The position numbers and the translations under genes are program-made. Below, in pieces: positions 49,876-57,013 of a stretch of DNA of 61,637 bases; the first letter of the stretch is position 1, and each line of letters opens with the position of its first letter. This DNA is from an uncultured Lachnospiraceae bacterium. Lineage in GTDB: Bacteria > Bacillota > Clostridia > Lachnospirales > Lachnospiraceae. The stretch covers positions 1 to 61,637 of the forward strand of contig CANOKL010000023.1 in NCBI GenBank assembly GCA_947566645.1. Reading direction: 5' to 3'. The notes beneath the pieces were generated by a model. It saw nothing but the letters and a program-made list of their open reading frames with translations. It searched no databases and was not told where the DNA came from.

Positions 49876-50535
49876 ATGGAGTTTGAAAATTATTTTCCTG
49901 TATGGAATAAATTAACTGAGAATCAGAAAAATCGTATTCAAGGCAGTCTTATTGCAAAGCAGGTCAGAAAAGGAACAATTCTTCATAATGGCGATATGGA
50001 TTGTACCGGCCTGCTTCTAGTCAAGTCTGGCCAGCTTCGTGCCTATATTCTCTCAGACGAGGGGAGAGAGATTACCCTTTATCGTCTGTTCGACAGAGAT
50101 ATGTGCCTTTTTTCCGCTTCCTGTATTATGAATTCTATCCAGTTTGAGATAACGATTGAAACCGAAAAGGATACTGAGCTTTGGATTATTCCGGCCGAAA
50201 CCTATAAGAGCATTATGAAGGAATCCGCACCTGCAGCAAATTATATCAACGAATTGATGGCTTCCCGTTTTTCTGATGTTATGTGGCTGATAGAACAGGT
50301 GATGTGGAAAAGTCTTGACAAACGTGTCGCCGCTTTTCTCCTGGAGGAATCTGCTATTGAAGAAACCGATACATTAAAAATTACCCACGAAACCATTGCC
50401 AATCATCTTGGCACACACAGAGAAGTCATCACCCGCATGCTCCGCTATTTTCAAAACGACGGCATGGTAAAACTATCCCGCGGCGCTATTATGATCCTGG
50501 AAAAAGGAAAGCTGGAAGCATTACAGAATGCATAA
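49876..50535 (+). CDS. Crp/Fnr-family transcriptional regulator
   Basis: 219 aa. N-terminal cyclic-nucleotide-binding-like jelly roll (about 20-130: LHNGDMDCTGLLLVKSGQLR, DEGREITLYRLFD), a dimerisation helix and C-terminal Crp HTH (ITHETIANHLGTHREVITRM). There is no N-terminal Fe-S cysteine cluster of the Fnr type; Cys residues in MDCTG and MCLFSASC are internal. AGGAGGAACCGGACAGC precedes the ATG. The neighbouring sulfur-related genes (CoA-disulfide reductase, rhodanese) and DUF134/NifX suggest a redox or sulfur signal; inference. Confidence 0.93.
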   Translation: MEFENYFPVWNKLTENQKNRIQGSLIAKQVRKGTILHNGDMDCTGLLLVKSGQLRAYILSDEGREITLYRLFDRDMCLFSASCIMNSIQFEITIETEKDTELWIIPAETYKSIMKESAPAANYINELMASRFSDVMWLIEQVMWKSLDKRVAAFLLEESAIEETDTLKITHETIANHLGTHREVITRMLRYFQNDGMVKLSRGAIMILEKGKLEALQNA

Positions 50536-50541
50536 AATAAC

Positions 50542-50578
50542 GCCCATCCTCAATATCATTTCAAAATTGAAGACGGGC
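50542..50578. terminator. Bidirectional terminator
   Basis: GCCCATCCTCAAT (50542-50554) and ATTGAAGACGGGC (50566-50578). As minus-strand RNA all 13 positions pair (two G-U); as plus-strand RNA two are mismatched. It lies between the convergent Crp/Fnr and CoA-disulfide reductase genes, with a T-rich stretch on the minus side. Confidence 0.8.
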
Positions 50579-50584
50579 TTATCT

Positions 50585-52276
50585 TTATTGATCCATTCCA
50601 CACGCGGCGGCTGTTTCGATAAGATAGCGGTCATTCACCACTGCATCATAAAAACGAAATCCACCGGAAAAGTTATAGGCTTTATAACCATTTCCTTCTA
50701 ATATGCGCGCGGCGATATAGCTTCTGAGTCCGCTTTGGCAGATTAGATAAACAGGTTTTTCCTTTTCAATCTCATCCAGATGCTCCCTAAGCTCATCTAC
50801 TGGAACATTTTGAAATCCTTCGATATGCCCGCCGCTGTATTCTTCAGCTGTCCTGACATCCAGCAGAGTCACGCTTCCGTCTCGAGGCAGAACATCAAGG
50901 TCTTTCATGTGCCACTGTTTCAGAAGTCCTCTGGAAATATTGTCGATCATAAAACCGGCCATGTTTACTGGATCCTTTGCGGAGGAATAAGGCGGTGCAT
51001 AAGCCAGATCCAAATCCTTAAGCTCAACTGCATTCATTCCTGCATGAATAGCGGCAGCCAGTACGTCAATCCGTTTGTCAACACCCTCATACCCTACAAT
51101 CTGTGCCCCTAACAGGCGGTAAGTTTCTTTCTCAAAGACTACCTTCATCGTCATCACTCTGCCGCCGGGATAATAACCTGCATGGCTCATCGGTGAGAGG
51201 ATCACAGTATCCACATTCAGACCCGCTTTGCGGGCATTGGTTTCATTCACCCCCGTAACCGCCGCAGTCATATCAAAAACCTTTATGACAGAACTGCCCT
51301 GACTGCCCAGATACCGGCTGCTGCCCCCGCAGATATTATCCGCAATAATCCGGCCCTGCTTGTTCGCCGGTCCCGCCAGTGAGATCAGCGCATCCTGTCC
51401 GGTCACATAGTGTTTCACCTGTACGGCGTCGCCCGCGGCATAAATATCCGGCGCAGAGGTTTCCATACGGTCATTTACCACAATGCTGCCCTTGATTCCC
51501 AATTCCAGTCCTGCATCTTTTGCAAGCTGTGTATCCGGGGTCACGCCAATAGCAAGAACTACCATATCTGCATGTAGAGGAGCCTCGTCTTTCAGAAGGA
51601 CGTCTACGCCTCCGTCCTTTTCCTCGAAACCTTCTACCGTATATCCAAGAGCCAGCGTTACGCCATGCCTGCGCATCTCACTGTGAATAAAAGAAGCCAT
51701 ATCTGCATCAAAGGGATTCATAAGCTGTTTCGGCCGCTGTACGATCGTTACATCCATTCCCAGATCTCTAAGATTTTCTGCCAATTCCAATCCAATGAAG
51801 CCGCCGCCGGCCAATACAGCAGATTTAGGCTGATGCCGGGTGATATACTCCTTAATTCGGAATGTATCTTCTACCGTACGCAGGGTAAATAATTTTTCGA
51901 TGCCAACGCCGGGAAGCCTCGGCTGTGTTGGTTTTGCACCAGGAGACAGAATCAATTTGTCGTAGGCTTCCTCAAACTCTTCGCCAAGTTCAAGATTTTT
52001 TACAGAAATAGTTTTTTTATCCGGATGAACAGCCGTCACCTCATGGTGAACTTTCATGTTAATACGAAAACGGGTGAAAAAGCTTTCCGGCGTCTGAAGA
52101 GTCAGATCCTCAGGATCTGTAATTACATCTCCAATATAATACGGCAGTCCGCAATTTGCATAGGAAATATATCCTGAACGCTCAAACACAGTAATCTCTG
52201 CCTTTTCATCTAATCTGCGGATACGCGCCGCCGCTGTCGCGCCGCCTGCCACACCGCCAACAATCAATACCTTCAT
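50585..52276 (-). CDS. CoA-disulfide reductase with C-terminal rhodanese domain
   Basis: 563 aa from the ATG at 52276 (GGTGGAG upstream). FAD/NAD(P)H pyridine nucleotide-disulfide oxidoreductase: FAD motif VGGVAGGATAAA at 6-17, the single redox cysteine in YANCGLPYY (Cys42), second Rossmann motif AGGGFIGLELAENL, and FAD-binding AAGDAV. The C-terminal ~100 residues are a rhodanese domain with persulfide cysteine in LICQSGLRS. This is the CoADR-RHD architecture, known to reduce CoA persulfides, polysulfides or CoA disulfide. It follows the small rhodanese gene with a 1-nt gap, indicating coupling. Confidence 0.92.
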   Translation of the reverse strand: MKVLIVGGVAGGATAAARIRRLDEKAEITVFERSGYISYANCGLPYYIGDVITDPEDLTLQTPESFFTRFRINMKVHHEVTAVHPDKKTISVKNLELGEEFEEAYDKLILSPGAKPTQPRLPGVGIEKLFTLRTVEDTFRIKEYITRHQPKSAVLAGGGFIGLELAENLRDLGMDVTIVQRPKQLMNPFDADMASFIHSEMRRHGVTLALGYTVEGFEEKDGGVDVLLKDEAPLHADMVVLAIGVTPDTQLAKDAGLELGIKGSIVVNDRMETSAPDIYAAGDAVQVKHYVTGQDALISLAGPANKQGRIIADNICGGSSRYLGSQGSSVIKVFDMTAAVTGVNETNARKAGLNVDTVILSPMSHAGYYPGGRVMTMKVVFEKETYRLLGAQIVGYEGVDKRIDVLAAAIHAGMNAVELKDLDLAYAPPYSSAKDPVNMAGFMIDNISRGLLKQWHMKDLDVLPRDGSVTLLDVRTAEEYSGGHIEGFQNVPVDELREHLDEIEKEKPVYLICQSGLRSYIAARILEGNGYKAYNFSGGFRFYDAVVNDRYLIETAAACGMDQ

Positions 52277-52277
52277 C

Positions 52278-52598
52278 TTACCGCTCCACCTTTCCTGAAT
52301 ATGAGGCAATACCGCCAATATTGGTTACATTTGTATATCCCATACGCTTTAATATATTGACAGCCCGGCTGCTTCTAGAACCTGAATAGCAGTAGACATA
52401 TAAAGGCGTCTCTTTGCTTTTGGCCGCCGATGATACTTTATCTATTGTCTGCAGCGGTACATTTTTGCTTTCTGGGACGTGACCCTCCCGAAATTCCTGC
52501 GGCGTACGAACATCCAGCAGTACGGCGCCTGAGACTGCGTGATACTCTTTTACACCTTGATTAATATCCTTCTGTTTAAACACATTGAATAATCCCAT
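52278..52598 (-). CDS. Small rhodanese-like protein
   Basis: 106 aa from ATG 52598, eight nt after GAGGAGG. A single rhodanese domain with LLDVRTPQEFREGHVP and the active-site loop VYCYSGSRS (persulfide Cys). It likely passes sulfane sulfur to the CoA-disulfide reductase/rhodanese encoded directly downstream. First gene of a two-gene operon. Confidence 0.92.
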   Translation of the reverse strand: MGLFNVFKQKDINQGVKEYHAVSGAVLLDVRTPQEFREGHVPESKNVPLQTIDKVSSAAKSKETPLYVYCYSGSRSSRAVNILKRMGYTNVTNIGGIASYSGKVER

Positions 52599-52803
52599 AT
52601 ATGATCCTCCTCGTAGTATCGCCAGTATTGTGTTCCCGGGACTGGCTCTCATAGATTAATTTACAAGTGATGTTTTTTATTTAATATAGCAGAACTTTTT
52701 CAAATCTTCTGTGATGTTATCACTCTTCTCCTGAAACTGTCCCCCGCCCAGTAATTGATTCCGTCAGATTCAGATCGCAATTATAGTTTTGGTGTTGATT
52801 TTT

Positions 52804-54399
52804 TCAGACAACCGCCTCAATCAGAATCCTATCGCCAAGAATAACCTTGTTCACACCAGCACGTTTATTTTTATTAAAATTAAAGCTTACCATATACCCA
52901 CGCTTCAGACCATAGGCGTCCAGATATTCTAAAAGCTGTGACTCGCCCCGCGTGTTATACTCTGAGCCCCTCCAGATTTTTAATTCTACAATATATTGCT
53001 GTCCTCTGAAATCAATAATCACATCAGTTCTCCGGTTCGTCCGTGTCTGCGCTTCGATATAGTAATTACCCGTTCCGTTAATAATGGGACGCAGGTAAAG
53101 CAGGAAAATGCAGCGGCCATTGTCCTCCAGGAATTTCTCGTTATCCCCGCCAAAAAGCTCTGTATAATGTGCTGTGAATTTGTGAATTACCTGATCCATA
53201 TCCAGTCTGCCATTTATAATAAACTGGTTCTTTTCTTCTGCGGCAAACTGCGAAATCACGGTATGTCGGGACTGCTCGGCCAAAAAGCCATTGTAGAGCC
53301 GTGTCTCGAAGATGCGGTTTGCCACAGCTATTGATCCATTTTCTGACGTGACGAAACCGAACATGACAGCCATACGGATTCCCATGTCTCCGGGAACATA
53401 TTCCACGGTACGCCCTCGCAGCAATAAGTCCTCCAGCATTTTCTTTAACTCGGGAAAATCTAGTAATTTATTATCAAGGGATTCGAATAAGGAGTTCGCT
53501 TCTGTGAGCAGAATACGAAGAGCCGCCAGAAAGCCGTCCTTTGTCCAGGCATCCTTTTTGTCCGGAAATTCCTCGTTCCCTGCAATGCGTTCATCAATCA
53601 GCTTACAGAGCCGCGATACAAGAAAAGGATATCCGGAAGTATAGGTATGAAGCAAAGCCGCCAGTTTGCGGATATCCATGCCGGTTTGATAATCCTGCTC
53701 ATATTCCATCAGCATCCCTGCGATTCCGTCTTCCGATAAATTCATATCTGCTTCAAAATCCGCAGCAATGTTCCACGGACTATTATACTGATGCATGCCT
53801 TCCGGGCGAACTCTGGCCTTCATGTTTTTCATGTCGCGGACTCCTGCAAGAATGACTGACTGAAAGGTAGGATATACGGAACGTTTTAAATATTTATCCC
53901 GCAGCATTCCCAGAAAACCTGCGAAAACATCATAATTTCCCGCCTGGTCGGCTTCATCAATTAGCAGTACGATCCGCCGTTCTGACTTCCCGCACATTCT
54001 GGATATGAATTCAGACAGGGTGAAGAGATCATTCTCGACGGTTCCTAAGACCTTTCGCTGATTACATTCATCAATAATATCTGCCGGGATCCCAAGGATA
54101 TTTTCATAATGAAATGCATTTGTAAGTAAACCATAGAAGCGCCTGCAAAAGGCTGCCTCGCTCTGGAATACTTCCTTTGTCATCCCTTCAAGGCTGATTA
54201 AAAAGACGGCGTATGTCTCCTGAAGGTTTTCGCGGAGAGCCCACAGGGTTGTTGTCTTCCCGAATTGTCTTGCGCGGTTAATTGCAAGATACTCACCGTC
54301 GTCCACCAGGCTCTGGATGCTGGCCAGACATTCGGTAATATCTGCCATATAATGCTTCTGGGGCAGACATAGGCCGGTAGTGTTGAATTTTTTTCTCAT
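52804..54399 (-). CDS. AAA-ATPase-like / PD-(D/E)XK nuclease-domain protein
   Basis: 531 aa. The N-terminal P-loop domain resembles AAA-ATPase_like/AAA_35 proteins: NRARQFGKTTT (Walker A with Ala/Arg in place of the first Gly), Walker B RIVLLIDEAD, and a long helical middle. The C terminus (about 430-531) has RTDVIIDFRGQQYIVELKIWRG, the Asp...Glu-x-Lys active site of PD-(D/E)XK nucleases. It is of a different family from the AAA_14/DUF4143 gene at 38627 but has the same overall layout. Function unknown; such genes are numerous in gut anaerobes. Monocistronic; GGAAGG upstream. Confidence 0.85.
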   Translation of the reverse strand: MRKKFNTTGLCLPQKHYMADITECLASIQSLVDDGEYLAINRARQFGKTTTLWALRENLQETYAVFLISLEGMTKEVFQSEAAFCRRFYGLLTNAFHYENILGIPADIIDECNQRKVLGTVENDLFTLSEFISRMCGKSERRIVLLIDEADQAGNYDVFAGFLGMLRDKYLKRSVYPTFQSVILAGVRDMKNMKARVRPEGMHQYNSPWNIAADFEADMNLSEDGIAGMLMEYEQDYQTGMDIRKLAALLHTYTSGYPFLVSRLCKLIDERIAGNEEFPDKKDAWTKDGFLAALRILLTEANSLFESLDNKLLDFPELKKMLEDLLLRGRTVEYVPGDMGIRMAVMFGFVTSENGSIAVANRIFETRLYNGFLAEQSRHTVISQFAAEEKNQFIINGRLDMDQVIHKFTAHYTELFGGDNEKFLEDNGRCIFLLYLRPIINGTGNYYIEAQTRTNRRTDVIIDFRGQQYIVELKIWRGSEYNTRGESQLLEYLDAYGLKRGYMVSFNFNKNKRAGVNKVILGDRILIEAVV

Positions 54400-54429
54400 A
54401 TTGCCAAACTTCCTTCCTGCTATATGCTC

Positions 54430-54525
54430 TTGTTATACTCACGGCCGATGAGATCTGTCGTGAGTATCGCGCTAGCCGCAAAGCGGCATAATTCCGCATG
54501 CGGCTGTGCGCATCATGTTATGCTG
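54430..54525. repeat. Dispersed repeat B, full copy
   Basis: TATACTCAC (54434-54442) and GTGAGTAT form an inverted repeat, followed by GCGCTAGCCGCAAAGCGGCA, ATTCCGCATGCGG and CTGTGCGCATCATGTTATGCT. Partial or inverted copies at 27597-27650 and 34490-34562. It lies upstream of the minus-strand ATPase/nuclease gene. The rest of the 420-bp gap to the dehydrogenase gene holds a GTCAAAAA-type hairpin (54614-54645) and a promoter. Confidence 0.72.
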
Positions 54526-54613
54526 TGCGGCAGATTTATCTGACGTTCAGTACAAAATAGCAATCGGTTTCTGCCTCTAACCTTGTGAAGTTACTATAGC
54601 ATAAAAACGTCAC

Positions 54614-54645
54614 GAGCGTCAAAAAGTATTTTTGATACAGGCTCT
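54614..54645. repeat. GTCAAAAA/TTTTTGA hairpin
   Basis: GAGC-GTCAAAAA and TTTTTGATACA-GGCTC can pair, followed by TCCTTTTATTTT on the plus strand. It shares the core of the hairpins at 150-175 and 1572-1613. Confidence 0.5.
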
Positions 54646-54713
54646 CCTTTTATTTTAGGCAAAATGGATAAAAGAATGGAAATATATTGTGCAATCTTCT
54701 CCCAAATATGGGC

Positions 54714-54742
54714 TTGTTAATTTATTATCAATGTGGTATGAT
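54714..54742 (+). promoter_or_regulatory. Promoter of dehydrogenase-Hdr-Flx operon
   Basis: TTGTTA (54714-54719), 17-bp spacer, TATGAT (54737-54742), about 80 nt before the ATG at 54824. Confidence 0.6.
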
Positions 54743-54823
54743 AAACGAAAGCGACGGCAAAATGTGACAAACATTTTAATCCATGATCGCGGAAAAGAAA
54801 ATATATAAAAGGAGAACAAAAAC

Positions 54824-55771
54824 ATGAGCTGTAAAGTCACAATTATTGGAGCCGGAAGTGTAGGCGCAACAATTGCGTACACATTGTCTGGGGAGGACAT
54901 GGCATCAGAGATTGTCATGATCGACATCAACAAAGAAAAAGTAGAAGGCGAAGTCATGGACATTGAGCAGGGAACCTGTTTCAGAGATCCGGTATCCATC
55001 ATTGCAGGGGACTATGAGGACGCGAAGGATTCAGACATTGTAATCATCACTTCGGGAATCGCCCGTAAGCCGGGTCAGACAAGAATCGAACTGACACAGA
55101 CAAATGTTAACATTCTGAAGCAGATTACACCGGAGATTGTAAAGGCAGCGCCGAATGCACTTTATATTATCGTAAGCAATCCGGTTGACATTATGACTTA
55201 TGTATTCACAAAGATCTCAGGAATTCCGGAAAACCAGATCATTGGTTCCGGGACAGTTTTAGATTCCGCACGTCTCCGCTGCGGTCTTTCCGAACATTTT
55301 AAAGTTGCACAGAGAAATATCCATGCATACGTATTTGGCGAGCATGGCGACACATCCTTCATTCCATGGTCAGCAGCAAGGATTGCAGGTGTGAATGTAG
55401 ATGATTATTATGATATGATGCCTCATCTTGGCAAAACGGCAGGGAAGCTTGATAAAGAGGCTATGCTTACCTATGTGCAGAAATCTGGCGGCAAGATTAT
55501 TGCAAATAAAGGTGCAACCTTCTATGCGGTTACGAGAGGCGTCTGCCGGTTGTGCAGCATACTCATGTCAGCATCTGAATCTGTAACAACCGTATCCTCC
55601 ATGATGCACGGTGAATATGGAATTGAGGATGTATGTTTAAGCACGCTTGCACTGGTAGGACCGAATGGCATCCAGGGCAAGATCCCCATGACCCTTACAG
55701 AGGAAGAAGTAGGGAAATTAAAGGCAAGTGCAGACGCGCTGAAATCCGTTATTGCACAAATCGAGCTTTAA
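54824..55771 (+). CDS. L-lactate/malate dehydrogenase family protein
   Basis: 315 aa. NAD motif GAGSVGAT (9-16), NAD-specific Asp34, catalytic Arg87 (GQTR), Asp147 (VLDS), Arg150/152, and His174 in GEHGD, all of the LDH/MDH superfamily. The substrate-specificity loop reads SGIARKPGQTR: the position that is Gln in L-lactate dehydrogenases (Q102) is Arg81 here, as in malate dehydrogenases, while GEHGD and the rest look LDH-like. So oxaloacetate/malate may be the real pair. It is co-directional with the Hdr-Flx genes, 39 nt upstream of HdrB, and could supply or use their NADH. Confidence 0.88.
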   Translation: MSCKVTIIGAGSVGATIAYTLSGEDMASEIVMIDINKEKVEGEVMDIEQGTCFRDPVSIIAGDYEDAKDSDIVIITSGIARKPGQTRIELTQTNVNILKQITPEIVKAAPNALYIIVSNPVDIMTYVFTKISGIPENQIIGSGTVLDSARLRCGLSEHFKVAQRNIHAYVFGEHGDTSFIPWSAARIAGVNVDDYYDMMPHLGKTAGKLDKEAMLTYVQKSGGKIIANKGATFYAVTRGVCRLCSILMSASESVTTVSSMMHGEYGIEDVCLSTLALVGPNGIQGKIPMTLTEEEVGKLKASADALKSVIAQIEL

Positions 55772-55810
55772 AACGGTAATAAAAAATTATAAGAAAGGAC
55801 AGCGAGAACT

Positions 55811-56620
55811 ATGAAGTACAGTTATTATCCGGGATGCACTTTGAGAACAAAGGCAAAGGATCTGGATGCTTATGCAAGAGCTTCTGCAGAAGCTCTTGGC
55901 ATTGAACTCATTGAGATCGAAGACTGGCAGTGCTGCGGCGGAGTATATCCTCTTGGCTCTGACGAGATTGCTACTAAGCTGTCTTCGGTCCGCGCACTGG
56001 CTGCGGCGAAAGAGAAGAACCAGAGCCTGGTGACCATGTGCTCTGCATGTCATCATGTGATCAAGCGTGTCAATGATGATATGAAAAATGTAGAGGATAT
56101 CCGTACAAGAGCCAACAATTATATGGAGCTTGATGAGCCTTATGCAGGTGAGACAGAGGTACTCCATTTCTTAGAGGTTCTTCGCGATAAAGTAGGGTTT
56201 GACGAATTAAAGAAAAAGGTGACGAACCCTCTGACCGGAAAGAAGATTGGCGCATACTACGGCTGCCTGCTTCTTCGTCCCAGCAAGCTTTTAAGCTTCG
56301 ATGACCCGGAGAATCCAAGGATTATCGAGGACTTTATCCGCGCCATCGGCGCAGAGCCGGTCATCTATCCATACCGCAACGAATGCTGCGGCGGATACAT
56401 TTCCTTAAAGGAAAAGGAAATGTCAAAAAATATGTGTGAAAAGATCATGGAGAGCGCAGAAGGCTTCGGGGCAGAGATGCTCATCACAGCCTGTCCGCTG
56501 TGTCTCTATAATCTGAATAAGAGTACAGGTGCGACTCTTCCGGTTGTTTACTTTACGGAGCTGCTGGCAGAAGCCCTGGGCGTGAAGGATGAAGTGAAAA
56601 AGGAGGTGCAGGCATCATGA
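55811..56620 (+). CDS. hdrB: Heterodisulfide reductase subunit B-like protein
   Basis: 269 aa with two complete CCG domains. Motif 1: Cys9, Cys41-Cys42, Cys77, Cys80. Motif 2: Cys152, Cys192-Cys193, Cys228, Cys231. These match the cysteine pattern that holds the two non-cubane [4Fe-4S] clusters of HdrB, the site where heterodisulfide is split in methanogens. Keeping both suggests a true disulfide-reducing subunit. It ends with a 4-bp ATGA overlap with HdrC. The natural disulfide in this organism is unknown; CoM and CoB are not expected. Confidence 0.9.
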   Translation: MKYSYYPGCTLRTKAKDLDAYARASAEALGIELIEIEDWQCCGGVYPLGSDEIATKLSSVRALAAAKEKNQSLVTMCSACHHVIKRVNDDMKNVEDIRTRANNYMELDEPYAGETEVLHFLEVLRDKVGFDELKKKVTNPLTGKKIGAYYGCLLLRPSKLLSFDDPENPRIIEDFIRAIGAEPVIYPYRNECCGGYISLKEKEMSKNMCEKIMESAEGFGAEMLITACPLCLYNLNKSTGATLPVVYFTELLAEALGVKDEVKKEVQAS

Positions 56621-57006
56621 GTTCTGAAAAGAAACAGGCAGAAATGATTAAGGAAATCAGCGGCGTCAATCCGCTGAAGTGTATGAAATGCGGCAAATGC
56701 TCTGCAACCTGCCCGTCCTATAACGAGATGGATATCAAGCCCCATCAGTTTGTATCCTATGTAATTAATGAAGATATTGAGAGCCTGGTAAATTCAAAGT
56801 CCCTTTGGAAATGCCTTTCCTGCTTTGCATGTGTGGAGAGGTGCCCACGCGATGTAAAGCCCGGGAAGCTGATTGATGCAGCAAGACAGGTTGTCGTGCG
56901 TCAGAGGAGCCAGGATTACCTGAAAGCAGACGAGATTCCGGAATTACTGGATCCGGAGCTCCCACAGCAGTTGTTAGTCAGCGCATTCAGAAGATACAGG
57001 AGGTGA
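56617..57006 (+). CDS. hdrC: Heterodisulfide reductase subunit C-like ferredoxin protein
   Basis: 129 aa with two 4Fe-4S motifs: Cys22, 25, 28, 32 (CMKCGKCSATCP) and Cys66, 69, 72, 76 (CLSCFACVERCP). As in HdrC it should carry electrons from HdrA to HdrB. GGAGG inside the end of hdrB provides the ribosome site. It overlaps hdrB by four bases and is followed by hdrA after 7 nt. Confidence 0.9.
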   Translation: MSSEKKQAEMIKEISGVNPLKCMKCGKCSATCPSYNEMDIKPHQFVSYVINEDIESLVNSKSLWKCLSCFACVERCPRDVKPGKLIDAARQVVVRQRSQDYLKADEIPELLDPELPQQLLVSAFRRYRR

Positions 57007-57013
57007 AACCCAG

